Assembly: GCA_047404195.1 (NCBI GenBank)
Contig: JBDOIU010000004.1
Location: 54,878 to 118,877 of the forward strand
DNA length: 64,000 nucleotides
Origin: JAJRRL01 sp047404195
GTDB lineage: Bacteria > Pseudomonadota > Gammaproteobacteria > JAJRRL01
Direction of reading: 5' to 3'
Part shown: in pieces, positions 8,385 through 17,707 of the stretch
How the letters are laid out: every line of letters begins with the position of its first letter
How positions within the stretch are numbered: the stretch's first letter is position 1
Program-made: the position numbers and the translations under genes
Notes under the pieces: model-generated
Told to the model about the DNA's origin: nothing
Database searches by the model: none
Seen by the model: the letters and a program-made list of their open reading frames with translations, nothing else

Positions 8385-9799
8385 AGAATGCAGAGTACAA
8401 AACAGAATCATTACAGGCAATTATTGATGCAATTGTAGCGTATTGCAATTCGCAGAAAGGTGCTCATCAATCAGCACTTACTGATATAAATGACGAGGAT
8501 TGTTTTCAATACCTCACTGAGGCATTTACAAAGAGAAATATATCTCCTGGTGCCTGGGCGGTATACACCACTGCTCGAGACGAGATAGCCAGGCGTAATA
8601 GAGAAGTTGATAAGAAGACGACTACTTCTAGCGAGCCACCTAGTCCTGATGCTGAACTTGACGAGTCTATATCAAGTGTAATCAGCTGCGAGTCGTTTAT
8701 GGCCAACCAAGAATTAACTGGAGCACAAAAGCGAGATATCACGTTGTATGCTATCGCTTACCATTACGCAACACATCTTATTGAATCTCCGCATATTAAG
8801 ACAGAACTCTGTCGTGCATACCAAGATGCATTCCTCTTAAAATTTATGATGATGTATAGAGAGAAGAAAATTGTCAGCGACGATCAGCTTGAGTGCGCCC
8901 CATCAGTGGCAGTTATTGCTAAACCAGATCTTGTCAAATCTATAAAAAACCCGTTGGAGGAATTATTTTCATTCAAATTGCAAGGCACTGTCATTGTAAA
9001 TGCTCTTGATGAAATTTGTGAAGCTGAAGGTCATCAGGCATCAAGTGATGACGGTTTGAGTAATGGAACACCGACTAATGCCACGGAAAAAAGAGAGCAC
9101 ACTCAGGCCGATATTTTAGATGCTGAAATCAACGACCTGATCGACTCGGTTGTAATGAGTGATAATGATGAGTCACTAGAAGGCTCTCATAATGAATCGA
9201 CTCTAGAGGGTGTTGCTCAAACTGACAATAGGGGTGAGGATGCATCTCAACCAAACGGTGCGTCGCCACTGACTCCTGCTGCAAGAAGTGATGTGAACTC
9301 AGACGAGGAGTTTAGTGATCAGTTTGCATACGCTATTAGGAGGGCCATAGACACTTCTCCTCCTAATGAAAGTATTCAGAACATTTTCCGGAAAGTGAGT
9401 TCAGTTGCAGAAACTGATTGGGAAGGCTTACATCGCTTTATAAGTTCTCAGGAGGGGGAAGAACGGTTCATAGAGTATTTGAAAAATCACAGCCACTTTC
9501 ACCAAGAAGAATTGCTGTTGAAGAAACCTCCAGAAGATCTGGCTATTACTGGTCAACGACAGACACGTCCTCTAATTTCTCGCTATTATGTTGCAGTGAT
9601 ACTACTTTCCTGTGCGCTTGTTTTGGGTGTCATTGCAGCAGCGTTGATTATTCCTCCTTGCTTGGTTTCCTTGGTTGGTGCACAAGCGATGGTTGACACG
9701 GGTATTTCATTGTTAGCAACATCTTGTGGTGGTTTGGTCGCTGCTGGAGGCAGCGCTCTGGTGACGCACTATACAGATGGGCATAAAGCAGACTTATAA
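8381..9799 (+). CDS. Uncharacterised acidic protein with C-terminal membrane hairpin, 472 residues
   Basis: I do not recognise this protein. About 400 residues are soluble and strongly acidic, with Ser/Glu/Asp-rich low-complexity stretches in the middle (around NDLIDSVVMSDNDESLEGS). They are followed by two closely spaced hydrophobic segments at roughly residues 402-430 and 432-460, and then a short tail ending HKADL. There is no N-terminal signal peptide. In-frame starts further upstream (TTG 8237, ATG 8369) lack a ribosome site; ATG 8381 overlaps the stop of a well-initiated leader frame. The architecture, a large soluble head with a tail-end membrane hairpin, recurs in the genes at 26518, 41778 and 50836. 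Placement in a membrane or delivery to a host membrane is inference. Confidence 0.7.
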   Translation: MKNAEYKTESLQAIIDAIVAYCNSQKGAHQSALTDINDEDCFQYLTEAFTKRNISPGAWAVYTTARDEIARRNREVDKKTTTSSEPPSPDAELDESISSVISCESFMANQELTGAQKRDITLYAIAYHYATHLIESPHIKTELCRAYQDAFLLKFMMMYREKKIVSDDQLECAPSVAVIAKPDLVKSIKNPLEELFSFKLQGTVIVNALDEICEAEGHQASSDDGLSNGTPTNATEKREHTQADILDAEINDLIDSVVMSDNDESLEGSHNESTLEGVAQTDNRGEDASQPNGASPLTPAARSDVNSDEEFSDQFAYAIRRAIDTSPPNESIQNIFRKVSSVAETDWEGLHRFISSQEGEERFIEYLKNHSHFHQEELLLKKPPEDLAITGQRQTRPLISRYYVAVILLSCALVLGVIAAALIIPPCLVSLVGAQAMVDTGISLLATSCGGLVAAGGSALVTHYTDGHKADL

Positions 9800-10199
9800 T
9801 GACAAGCTGTCCTTGTTGGCTTTCTGAGTTTTGCTATGCTCATCACAGGCGACTTGTTGTCTTTAGGTCGGCGTTGCGGTTTGAATCGACAGCGCATCAA
9901 TACCTCATTGAGTGACAGCGTTTCAGGTGGTGGCCTTTTCAGTGGGTTTCTGTCTCCTATGTTTGATACACTATGCAATCTTGATTCTGAATCCCAATCT
10001 GTTATAAAAATGAATCCAGTGGGCTTGCTTGGTGTGGTTGGATTTTCTGTGGCTCTATTCTGTTTTCGCATGTACACTTGTTGAGGTTTGTGTTCTGACT
10101 ATCGTCGTCACAGAAAAGTATCAGTTGTATTGGGTAGTTTGACAGATGGGATGAGTCAAAACAGTCAGATCGTCTACCTCTTATTAACGGGGTGTTTCA
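9800..10199. other. Region without a supported gene
   Basis: Open frames exist on both strands. A minus-strand frame (9769-10077) reads as 102 residues but overlaps the end of the preceding gene, begins at GTG and lacks a ribosome site. A plus-strand frame (9836-10084) is 82 residues with one hydrophobic stretch. They are mirror images of the same DNA, and neither has supporting signals. One could be a remnant; I call neither. Confidence 0.3.
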
Positions 10200-10976
10200 T
10201 CATAGCCACACTGTACAACCATGATTTTCTAGCCTGTTCAGCCATTGTGGTGCTTGTAGGTGCCAGTTGCATCGTAGATCAAGCTTTTCAAGGTTCGTGC
10301 AGTGCTGCAAAGAATTTGGTAGAGTCTTTAATTGATTGTTGCGACAATCGAGTGTCCTCAGGTTTTGTAGCTGTCCTATTTCTTCAGGTAGCAATTGAAT
10401 ACAATTATTTCTTAGATTCAGTGTGTTTAATACTGAGAGTTTGCATAGTGAGCTGGGTAGGTTAGGTAAGGCATTGTCTGCTAGATCAAGCGTTCGGCAA
10501 TTGGCTGCCTGAGCAATTGATTCAGGTAGGTGATTGATTTGATTGCGCATGAGGTGCAGCTCTTTGAGCATTGTCAGTTTTCCAATACTTTCTGGTATGG
10601 CTTGTAACGCATTGTCATATGCTCTCAGCTCAATGAGTGCGGTCAGTTTGCCAATAGCATCTGGTAACTGCTTTATCTTGTTTCCTGAAATATTCAGGTA
10701 TCGTAATTGGGTTAAGTCACAAACAGCATCTGGACAATATGAAAAACAGTTGTCAGCCAAATACAGAAAACCACTGAGGTTGGGCAGTCTTGGAGGTAAG
10801 TCTGATAGTTGGTTGCCGTTGAGATCAAGTGTTTTAAGGCTGGTTAAGTTGGCAATGCTGTCAGGTAAGCTATTCAACTTGTTGTGTGATATGTTGAGGC
10901 ATTCTATGCATTTCGATTGACATAGTTGTTCAGGTATCATTAATATTGCGTTGTTATAAAAGCTAAGATGTGTCAA
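10200..10976 (-). CDS. Leucine-rich repeat protein, about 11 repeats
   Basis: Nearly the whole 258-residue protein consists of about eleven 23-residue leucine-rich repeats of the pattern LxxLxLxxNxLxxLPxxIxxL, with clear units such as LKTLDLNGNQLSDLP and LRYLNISGNKIKQLP. Such proteins form a curved solenoid for protein-protein contact, and LRR proteins of this plain type in intracellular bacteria are often exported to act on host proteins. There is no signal peptide, no N-terminal cap and no separate catalytic domain. The only upstream start is TTG at 10976, directly after an in-frame stop, with no ribosome site. The gene may therefore be shortened at its 5' end; the next start is the ATG at residue 13. 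It lies downstream of uvrA on the same strand. Confidence 0.85.
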   Translation of the reverse strand: MTHLSFYNNAILMIPEQLCQSKCIECLNISHNKLNSLPDSIANLTSLKTLDLNGNQLSDLPPRLPNLSGFLYLADNCFSYCPDAVCDLTQLRYLNISGNKIKQLPDAIGKLTALIELRAYDNALQAIPESIGKLTMLKELHLMRNQINHLPESIAQAANCRTLDLADNALPNLPSSLCKLSVLNTLNLRNNCIQLLPEEIGQLQNLRTLDCRNNQLKTLPNSLQHCTNLEKLDLRCNWHLQAPQWLNRLENHGCTVWL

Positions 10977-11058
10977 TTGTTATATTTGTGCCATCACATC
11001 GTTTGGTGTTTCTGTGTGATTTTCCTGATCGTGATTGACTTTCCTAGTAAGCATGCTG

Positions 11059-13911
11059 CTATTTCTCGAGGATTGTTTTTAAAAAGCGTCCTGTATGTGA
11101 ACCTGCTTTTTTGGCGACTTTTTCTGGTGTACCCTGAGCAACGATCTGGCCGCCACCATTGCCACCTTCTGGGCCTAAGTCAATGATCCAGTCAGCGACT
11201 TTGATCACATCAAGATTATGTTCGATGACAATGATGGTGTTGCCTCTATCACGCAAAGCATATAACACTTCGATGAGCTGTGCTACATCATGAAAGTGTA
11301 GTCCGGTTGTGGGTTCGTCTAGAATATAGAGTGTTTTCCCTGTGTCACGTTTAGCCAGTTCTCTTGCTAACTTGATACGTTGTGCTTCTCCACCAGACAG
11401 TGTGGTTGCACTTTGTCCCAATCGAATATAGCTCAACCCAACATCTAACAATGTTTGGCATTTCTTTTTGATGCTCGGAATGGCATTAAAAAACTCATGT
11501 GCTTCTGCTACTGTCATGGACAGTACGTCATGGATTGATTTACCTTTGTATTCGACTTCTAATGTTTCACGATTATAGCGTTTGCCGTGACAGTGATCGC
11601 AGTTGACGTAGACATCTGCTAAGAAATGCATTTCTACTTTGATCAAACCATCACCTTGGCAGTGTTCACAGCGGCCACCACTGACGTTAAAACTGAATCG
11701 CCCAATTTTGTAACCGCGTGCAATGGCTTCTGGTGTGTTGGCAAATAGTTCTCTGATTGGCGTGAGTATGCCAGTATAAGTTGCTGGATTAGAGCGTGGT
11801 GTGCGTCCAATAGGACTTTGATTGATATCAATGACTTTATCAATGTTCTCCAAGCCAGTGATTTCTTCACATTCTCCTGGGTGATCTGTATTGGCTTTGC
11901 GGTCAAGGTGATTGAGCACATGTGGAAACAACGTGCCATTCACCAGGCTCGACTTTCCTGAGCCGGATACCCCGGTGACACATGTCAAAAGACCCAGCGG
12001 AAATTCAGCGGTCATGTTCTGAATGTTATGGCAGCTCAAGCCTGATAAGGTGATACTCGGTTTACAGCTGCGGCTGACACGTTGACTCGGGATAGCAATA
12101 CGCTTACGCCCACTGAGGTAAGCACCGGTTAGGGACGTCGGGTGCTTCAAAATATCTTTTGGCTTACCTTGGGCAATGATTTCACCACCTGCTTCACCAG
12201 CACCAGGTCCCAGATCGACCAAGTGATCTGCAGCCATCATGGTGTCTTCATCATGCTCGACGACAACGACGGTATTACCCAGATCGCGTAAGCGTTTTAA
12301 TGTTTGGATTAAACGTTCATTGTCGCGTTGGTGCAGGCCAATAGAGGGTTCGTCTAGAATGTACATCACGCCAACAAGGCCAGAACCAATTTGACTGGCT
12401 AAACGAATACGTTGCGCTTCACCACCGGACAATGTTTCTGCGCGGCGATTCAGGCTTAAATATGTGAGTCCTACGTCTACTAAAAACCCTAAACGAGTAA
12501 TCACTTCACGCAGTATTTTCTCAGCAACTGTTTTCATGCTGCCACTCAAAGTGATTTGATCCAGCCATTTGAATAGGCGTGTTGTGGTCATTTGAGTCAG
12601 GGATGCAATATTTTGCCCTTCAATGAATACGTGTCTGGCTGTTTTGTTGAGGCGATTACCATCACAATGACTGCAGTGTTTTGTGCTCATGTATTTGGCT
12701 AGCGTATCACGCACAGATTGCACATCCGACTCCATATAGCGTCGTTGCATGCTATTCACGATGCCCTCAAAGGGCTGTGTTCTACTTTTAATGCGCCCAC
12801 GAATGGTTGGCAGTTTAAAAGCAATGCGTGTTTTGCCACTACCATACAGCAGCATGTGTTGTATGTCAGCGGGTAACTGATTGAATGGTGTGCTCAGATC
12901 AAACTCATAATGTGCTGCCAATGCGCTGAGTTGCGCGTATCGATAAGGATGCTGTGCATGCCAACCAGCAATCGCTCCCTGATCGATGCTATAGCCAGGG
13001 TTTCTAATGAGTTTTTCAACATCAATACTGGTTTCAACGCCCAGGCCGTCACAGGCTTGGCAGGCGCCACGCGGATTGTTGAACGAGAAGTGGCTGGGTT
13101 CTAAGCGGCTAATCGCATAACCACATTTCGGGCAGCTGTGTCGCGCAGAGAAAGTGAGCTCTTCTAAATCACTTTCCTTATCCATCGGTGCAACGCATAG
13201 TAGGCCATCACTTTGGGTGAGCGCTGTTTCAATGGAGTCAGCCAGACGTTGTTTGATACCGGCACGCACTTTGAGGCGGTCAATGACAATATCGATGTTG
13301 TGGTGCTGGCGTTTATTCAGTGTAATGTCGTCACTGAGATCCATTATCTCCCCATTAATGCGCACACGCTGATAACCCATGCGACGCCATTTTTCAAAAA
13401 GTTGATGATGTTCGCCCTTGCGGTGCTGCACAGCTGGTGCGAGTAGCATGATTTTACTGTCTGTTGGTAGGGCGCATATCTGATCGACCATCTGGCTTAC
13501 GCTCTGCGCACTCAAGGGTATATCGTGCTCTGGACAGTGTGCAACGCCGGTACGTGCGTAGAGTAGACGTAAGTAATCGTAAATTTCTGTGATGGTACCC
13601 ACTGTTGAGCGTGGGTTATGAGAGCTTGCTTTTTGATCAATCGCAATGGCGGGGGACAGTCCTTCGATGGTGTCGACCTCGGGCTTACCCATCATGGACA
13701 AAAATTGCCGGGCGTAGGCAGATAAAGACTCAACATATCGCCTTTGGCCTTCAGCGTAAAGGGTATCAAAAGCCAAGGAAGATTTGCCGGAACCAGATAA
13801 GCCGGTCAGGATCACCAATTTATTGCGTGGCAGATCGCAATCAATATTTTTTAGATTGTGTGTTCGCACACCGCGTAGGCGGATGTGCTCTTCATTGTCA
13901 GTATTGCTCAT
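11059..13911 (-). CDS. uvrA: Excinuclease ABC subunit A
   Basis: UvrA recognises damaged DNA and loads UvrB in nucleotide excision repair. The 950-residue length fits. Two ABC ATPase modules are visible: Walker A GLSGSGKSS (about residue 35) and GVSGSGKSS (about 640), each with its LSGGEAQR signature and ILDEP Walker B. Zinc-binding CxxC pairs occur around residues 257-290 (CPKC, CQAC) and 740-770 (CEHC, CDHC). The gene diverges from the MFS gene at 14007, an arrangement with ssb that is common in gammaproteobacteria. No SOS box was searched systematically, and none is obvious in the short upstream region. Confidence 0.98.
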   Translation of the reverse strand: MSNTDNEEHIRLRGVRTHNLKNIDCDLPRNKLVILTGLSGSGKSSLAFDTLYAEGQRRYVESLSAYARQFLSMMGKPEVDTIEGLSPAIAIDQKASSHNPRSTVGTITEIYDYLRLLYARTGVAHCPEHDIPLSAQSVSQMVDQICALPTDSKIMLLAPAVQHRKGEHHQLFEKWRRMGYQRVRINGEIMDLSDDITLNKRQHHNIDIVIDRLKVRAGIKQRLADSIETALTQSDGLLCVAPMDKESDLEELTFSARHSCPKCGYAISRLEPSHFSFNNPRGACQACDGLGVETSIDVEKLIRNPGYSIDQGAIAGWHAQHPYRYAQLSALAAHYEFDLSTPFNQLPADIQHMLLYGSGKTRIAFKLPTIRGRIKSRTQPFEGIVNSMQRRYMESDVQSVRDTLAKYMSTKHCSHCDGNRLNKTARHVFIEGQNIASLTQMTTTRLFKWLDQITLSGSMKTVAEKILREVITRLGFLVDVGLTYLSLNRRAETLSGGEAQRIRLASQIGSGLVGVMYILDEPSIGLHQRDNERLIQTLKRLRDLGNTVVVVEHDEDTMMAADHLVDLGPGAGEAGGEIIAQGKPKDILKHPTSLTGAYLSGRKRIAIPSQRVSRSCKPSITLSGLSCHNIQNMTAEFPLGLLTCVTGVSGSGKSSLVNGTLFPHVLNHLDRKANTDHPGECEEITGLENIDKVIDINQSPIGRTPRSNPATYTGILTPIRELFANTPEAIARGYKIGRFSFNVSGGRCEHCQGDGLIKVEMHFLADVYVNCDHCHGKRYNRETLEVEYKGKSIHDVLSMTVAEAHEFFNAIPSIKKKCQTLLDVGLSYIRLGQSATTLSGGEAQRIKLARELAKRDTGKTLYILDEPTTGLHFHDVAQLIEVLYALRDRGNTIIVIEHNLDVIKVADWIIDLGPEGGNGGGQIVAQGTPEKVAKKAGSHTGRFLKTILEK

Positions 13912-14006
13912 AAGAAGACCATCTGTGTTAGGGTTTGCATATAAAGTACAATTCTATATCATGAGACGTGTGTGTCATAGTCTTATTTCTTGATAGGAGG
14001 TAAATC

Positions 14007-15368
14007 ATGGTGTCTTATTGGCGAGTGGTATTGAGCGTCGCTTTTATTATGGCCTGTCGCTTGCTTGGTTTGTTCATGATCCTACCGGTTTTTGCGCAGG
14101 AAGGGGCTCATCTTGCTGGGGCAACCGCTATCAACATCGGTTTTGCAATGGGTGTGTACGGTTTGCTGCAAGGCTGCTTACAAATTCCCATGGGCGCCTT
14201 ATCGGATAAGTATGGTCGACGTTTGATCATCACAGCGGGTTTGTCTTTCTTTGCCATTGGCAGTGTTGTTGCTGCGCTTTCTAGCGGTATTTGCGGCGTT
14301 ATTATTGGTCGTGCTTTACAAGGTGCAGGCGCGGTGGGCAGCAGTTTGTTGGCTTTATTGTCTGACTTTATTCCAGATGAGCGGCGTAGCACAGCGATGG
14401 CGACGGTAGGGGCGGTGATTGGTTTGTCCTTCTTGTTGGCTTTGATAATTGGGCCAACGCTGGTGCACCATCTGCATCTGAGTGGCTTGTTCTGGTTAAT
14501 GCTGCTCTTGGCAATCATGGCCATTGCTGTTTTGTGGTTGGTTTTGCCCAAGCCAGAGCGCTTGTTATCAGACCCTGTGGCGCAAGGTGTGCAAATCTCT
14601 GCGGTAGATAATGTGCGTGCATTGTTTCCTTTGTGGGGTATAGATCTCGGTATTTTGTTGCAGCATGCGATTATGACCGCATTGTTCGTGGTTCTACCTG
14701 TCATTTTTAAGCAAACATTTCAGCTATCTTATCAACAGCAGTCATTCTGGTACCTGATTTTGTTATTTGTGGCATTTGTAATGATTTTGCCTGGTGTCAT
14801 TTATGCTGAACGACGACGCCAAATGCGTCTTATGCTGCGCCTTGGTGTGCTGATGACAGCAGTGTCTTGTTTGGCGGTCTTCTGTGGTCAGGATCAATTG
14901 GCCTTTATTTTGGTGGCGTTACTATTTTACTTTGCTGCATTTACTTTGTTGGAGTCATTGTTACCATCCTGTGTTGCAAAAATGGCACCTCTCAAGTTGC
15001 GCGGCGTAGCAATGGGTATTTATTCCAGTGCACAATATCTCGGTATTTTTATTGGAGGATGTCTTGGCGGTTGGTTAATGCACTGGCAAGGCGTTGATGG
15101 TGTGTTGATTTCGTGCGTCATCTTGGGGTGTATTTGGTCAATAATTGTATTTATTATGCCGCGTTTTGATCATACCTCAACATTAATGTTCTCCTTGTCT
15201 GAGTACAGTGAGCAGCAGCGTAGAGAAATTATGACGGCATTGAAGTGCGCGCCAGGCGTGGTTGAGTGCGCAATGCAGACATCTATTGGCTTGCTTTACT
15301 TGAAGGTGGATAAAAATAAAACCGGTACTAAAGAGTTGCGAAAACGAATAGAAGGCGTTAGTGTATGA
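14007..15368 (+). CDS. YajR-like MFS transporter with C-terminal ferredoxin-like domain
   Basis: This 453-residue inner-membrane protein has 12 hydrophobic segments and the MFS loop motif GALSDKYGRR after helix 2. After the last helix (about residue 385) comes a soluble domain of some 65 residues that matches the extra YAM domain of YajR (SLSEYSEQQRREIM...). YajR is a proton-driven exporter whose substrate is unknown. The start ATG has AGGAGG eight bases upstream. The gene lies between uvrA and ssb, a conserved position that supports the assignment to this MFS subgroup. Confidence 0.87.
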   Translation: MVSYWRVVLSVAFIMACRLLGLFMILPVFAQEGAHLAGATAINIGFAMGVYGLLQGCLQIPMGALSDKYGRRLIITAGLSFFAIGSVVAALSSGICGVIIGRALQGAGAVGSSLLALLSDFIPDERRSTAMATVGAVIGLSFLLALIIGPTLVHHLHLSGLFWLMLLLAIMAIAVLWLVLPKPERLLSDPVAQGVQISAVDNVRALFPLWGIDLGILLQHAIMTALFVVLPVIFKQTFQLSYQQQSFWYLILLFVAFVMILPGVIYAERRRQMRLMLRLGVLMTAVSCLAVFCGQDQLAFILVALLFYFAAFTLLESLLPSCVAKMAPLKLRGVAMGIYSSAQYLGIFIGGCLGGWLMHWQGVDGVLISCVILGCIWSIIVFIMPRFDHTSTLMFSLSEYSEQQRREIMTALKCAPGVVECAMQTSIGLLYLKVDKNKTGTKELRKRIEGVSV

Positions 15369-15501
15369 CTAACACTGGCCTTGTGTGAAAGGATTCCAAA
15401 TAGGTGTTGTGGGTTTACCTGTTAATGGTGGTCGCATCGTATTCTTTTTGTGCAAAGTTGCTGGGTGGTTGTAAATTTTTTAAAGTTGTTAGGAGAGATT
15501 C

Positions 15502-15993
15502 ATGGCACGTGGTGTTAATAAAGTCATTTTAATCGGTAATCTGGGTAACGATCCAGAGGTCCGTTACACGCCGAGCGGTAGTGCAGTTGCAAATATTGTT
15601 CTGGCAACCAGCACATCGTGGCGTGATAAGCAAACGGGTGAATTAAACGAAAGAACAGAGTGGCATCGGTTGGCTTGCTTTAATCGATTGGCTGAGATTG
15701 TTGGTGAGTTCCTACATAAGGGTTCAAAAATCTATGTGGAAGGTAGTTTACGCACACGTAAATGGCAAGACAAAAATGGTATTGATCGTTACACGACTGA
15801 AATCATTGTGAATGAAATGCATATGCTAGATAGTCGTGGTGGTGGTTCAAACTCAGCGCCTTACGCAGGGTCTCAAGGGCAGCAGAGCATGTCACAGCAG
15901 CGAGAGCCAGCAATGTCAGGTGCAGCACATTCATCAACGACAACGAATGATAGCCCAGATGTTGATTTCTCAGATGATGATATTCCTTTCTAG
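15502..15993 (+). CDS. ssb: Single-stranded DNA-binding protein
   Basis: SSB coats single-stranded DNA during replication, recombination and repair. The 163-residue protein has the N-terminal OB fold (MARGVNKVILIGNLGNDPEVR, about residues 1-110), a Gly/Ser/Gln-rich linker and the acidic C-terminal tip ending DDDIPF, which docks partner proteins. AGGAG lies seven bases before the ATG. A strong terminator follows. Confidence 0.98.
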   Translation: MARGVNKVILIGNLGNDPEVRYTPSGSAVANIVLATSTSWRDKQTGELNERTEWHRLACFNRLAEIVGEFLHKGSKIYVEGSLRTRKWQDKNGIDRYTTEIIVNEMHMLDSRGGGSNSAPYAGSQGQQSMSQQREPAMSGAAHSSTTTNDSPDVDFSDDDIPF

Positions 15994-16026
15994 CTTGATA
16001 TTTCTTTTAGCTTGAATGTGTGGACT

Positions 16027-16060
16027 GCCTATTCGCTTTATAGTGAATAGGCGTTTTTTT
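16027..16060 (+). terminator. Rho-independent terminator of ssb
   Basis: GCCTATTC (16027-16034) pairs with GAATAGGC (16045-16052), and seven T residues follow (16054-16060). It lies about 30 bp after the ssb stop and in front of the convergent MFS gene. Confidence 0.9.
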
Positions 16061-16098
16061 AGTCGATTTTGTGGAAATCAAGTGGCCGCGCTTGGTGC

Positions 16099-17379
16099 TC
16101 AATGTGACATCTGATGTTTTTTGTTGGCGCGCAGATCCTTGAGAAAGAAGCATAATGTGAATGCAATCACTGCGCAAATTGGCATAAAACAAAGCGCATG
16201 TTGAAAATCAATGGCAGTGTATAGGCGGATGCCATTCTTTAGCTTGCCTGACCACATTAAGTCTAATAAAGTCGATGCCAGCGGTTGAAATAACATGCCA
16301 GATAGCATGCAGAGTAGATTAATTAAGGCAAATGTGCAGGCTGTTGTTTGTCGTGTTGCCCATAACCGTGCGTAGCTGAAACAAACAATGTTGGCGCTTG
16401 AGAAAAATCCGTAGATAAAAAACATTGTCTTAATACTGTCAATTGTATGCAGATAATATATGGATAGCAAAATAGCAGTAGATGACAGCGTTGTTTGCAG
16501 TAAAAAATTAATCTTATATCTGGGAATCAAGCGCGCTATGATGCTTTGCATTGGGCCACCCACAGCGCAGCCTACAAAAATGAATGCTGTTATCTTTCCA
16601 GCATCAGCAAGGGAGATATTCAGTTTTGTATGCAGAAAGAGTGGCCCCCAAAACTCACCAAATATCGCGAGTGATAGGTACAGAATGGTGCCAATGAATC
16701 CAACAATCCACAGTTGTGGTTGTTGGATAGTTGCTCTATAAAATTGCCAAATTTGACTCAGGCCTGACAGTTTGTTGTGTTTGCATTGCTTGATGCGATT
16801 TCGAATGATATAGCCAATTTGTAGTACGAAAAATAATACCACACCCAAGATGGCTGCATGGTTAAATAACTGGCGCCAGCCGTATACTTTTGCTAAGTCT
16901 TGAAGCTCTTCTTGCATAATCCAACCGACCAACATACCAAGAGAGTTAATTGACCCTGCAAAAAAGGTAAACTTATTGTCTGAAAGCCAGCGACTCGCTA
17001 ATGTGAGCGCTGCGACATAGGCAAATGCACTACCAATGCCAATTAAAATGCGTCCGGTACTGGTCAGTAGGATAGAGCCTGGTGTTGGGAATAGTAAGCA
17101 ACCAATAACACAGCATAGAATCGCAAACGAGAGTACTTTTCTCGGCCTAAAATAATCTGTGATGATGCCGACCACTAATTGTAGTGGCGCGTACATAAAG
17201 TAATAAAGAGAGATGATGAATCCAACTGTAGCCTCTTGTGTGTTGAGGCTGTGCATTAAATACTCCTGCATATGACCTGGTGCGACTCTTAGGGCATATT
17301 CGTAGGCATAAAATAGCGCTGCTGTTAAAACACACAACATCATGCTCATTTTTAATAATTTTTTATGCTTATTGATCAT
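16099..17379 (-). CDS. MFS transporter, substrate unknown
   Basis: This 426-residue protein has about 12 membrane segments. The N-terminal part (YAYEYALRVAPGHM) and the DYFRPRK loop resemble the MFS group that is expanded in Legionella and Coxiella relatives, where it is loosely annotated as phthalate or proline/betaine permease. I see nothing that fixes the substrate; amino acids or small osmolytes from a host are plausible. GGAG stands eight bases before the ATG at 17379. The protein ends in a basic tail (KDLRANKKHQ). A perfect inverted repeat lies 40 bp upstream (17419-17438). Confidence 0.85.
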   Translation of the reverse strand: MINKHKKLLKMSMMLCVLTAALFYAYEYALRVAPGHMQEYLMHSLNTQEATVGFIISLYYFMYAPLQLVVGIITDYFRPRKVLSFAILCCVIGCLLFPTPGSILLTSTGRILIGIGSAFAYVAALTLASRWLSDNKFTFFAGSINSLGMLVGWIMQEELQDLAKVYGWRQLFNHAAILGVVLFFVLQIGYIIRNRIKQCKHNKLSGLSQIWQFYRATIQQPQLWIVGFIGTILYLSLAIFGEFWGPLFLHTKLNISLADAGKITAFIFVGCAVGGPMQSIIARLIPRYKINFLLQTTLSSTAILLSIYYLHTIDSIKTMFFIYGFFSSANIVCFSYARLWATRQTTACTFALINLLCMLSGMLFQPLASTLLDLMWSGKLKNGIRLYTAIDFQHALCFMPICAVIAFTLCFFLKDLRANKKHQMSH

Positions 17380-17418
17380 TGGGTCTCCATCAGGGCTGGA
17401 TAAAAGACAAATGCATTG

Positions 17419-17438
17419 ATACTATATGAGTATAGTAT
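17419..17438. promoter_or_regulatory. Perfect 20-bp inverted repeat upstream of the MFS gene
   Basis: ATACTATA (17419-17426) and TATAGTAT (17431-17438) flank TGAG, giving a perfect eight-base inverted repeat 40 bp before the MFS start. TTGACA on the minus strand (17461-17466) lies just upstream, so the dyad would overlap the -10 region. It has the form of a repressor operator. The remaining intergenic DNA up to 17707 shows only a TATAAT near 17671 that may serve the 17708 gene. Confidence 0.5.
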
Positions 17439-17707
17439 AATTTGGCGCTGTGTATTAATGTGTCAATTTGCGTTATGCTAACCATGAGCGCTACTCTTTT
17501 TGGGTGCGTATATTAAAATGTGAAATCTGGCACAATAGATTTTGGTTAGTTGACGTTGTTGGTTAATGCAGGTTTCGATATTGTAGGATTGCTGGTTGAG
17601 ATAAATTCCGGTGTGGACACGGTGCGCTATCTTATCCACGTATCGACATAATGTGTACGAATAACGCTCTAATATAATGATCATTAAATGAAAAGTAGAG
17701 AAGCAGT

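Noticed and set aside
9769..10084. Overlapping frames of 102 (minus) and 82 (plus) codons
   Set aside because: They mirror each other, overlap the preceding gene or lack start signals. Evidence for either is too weak.
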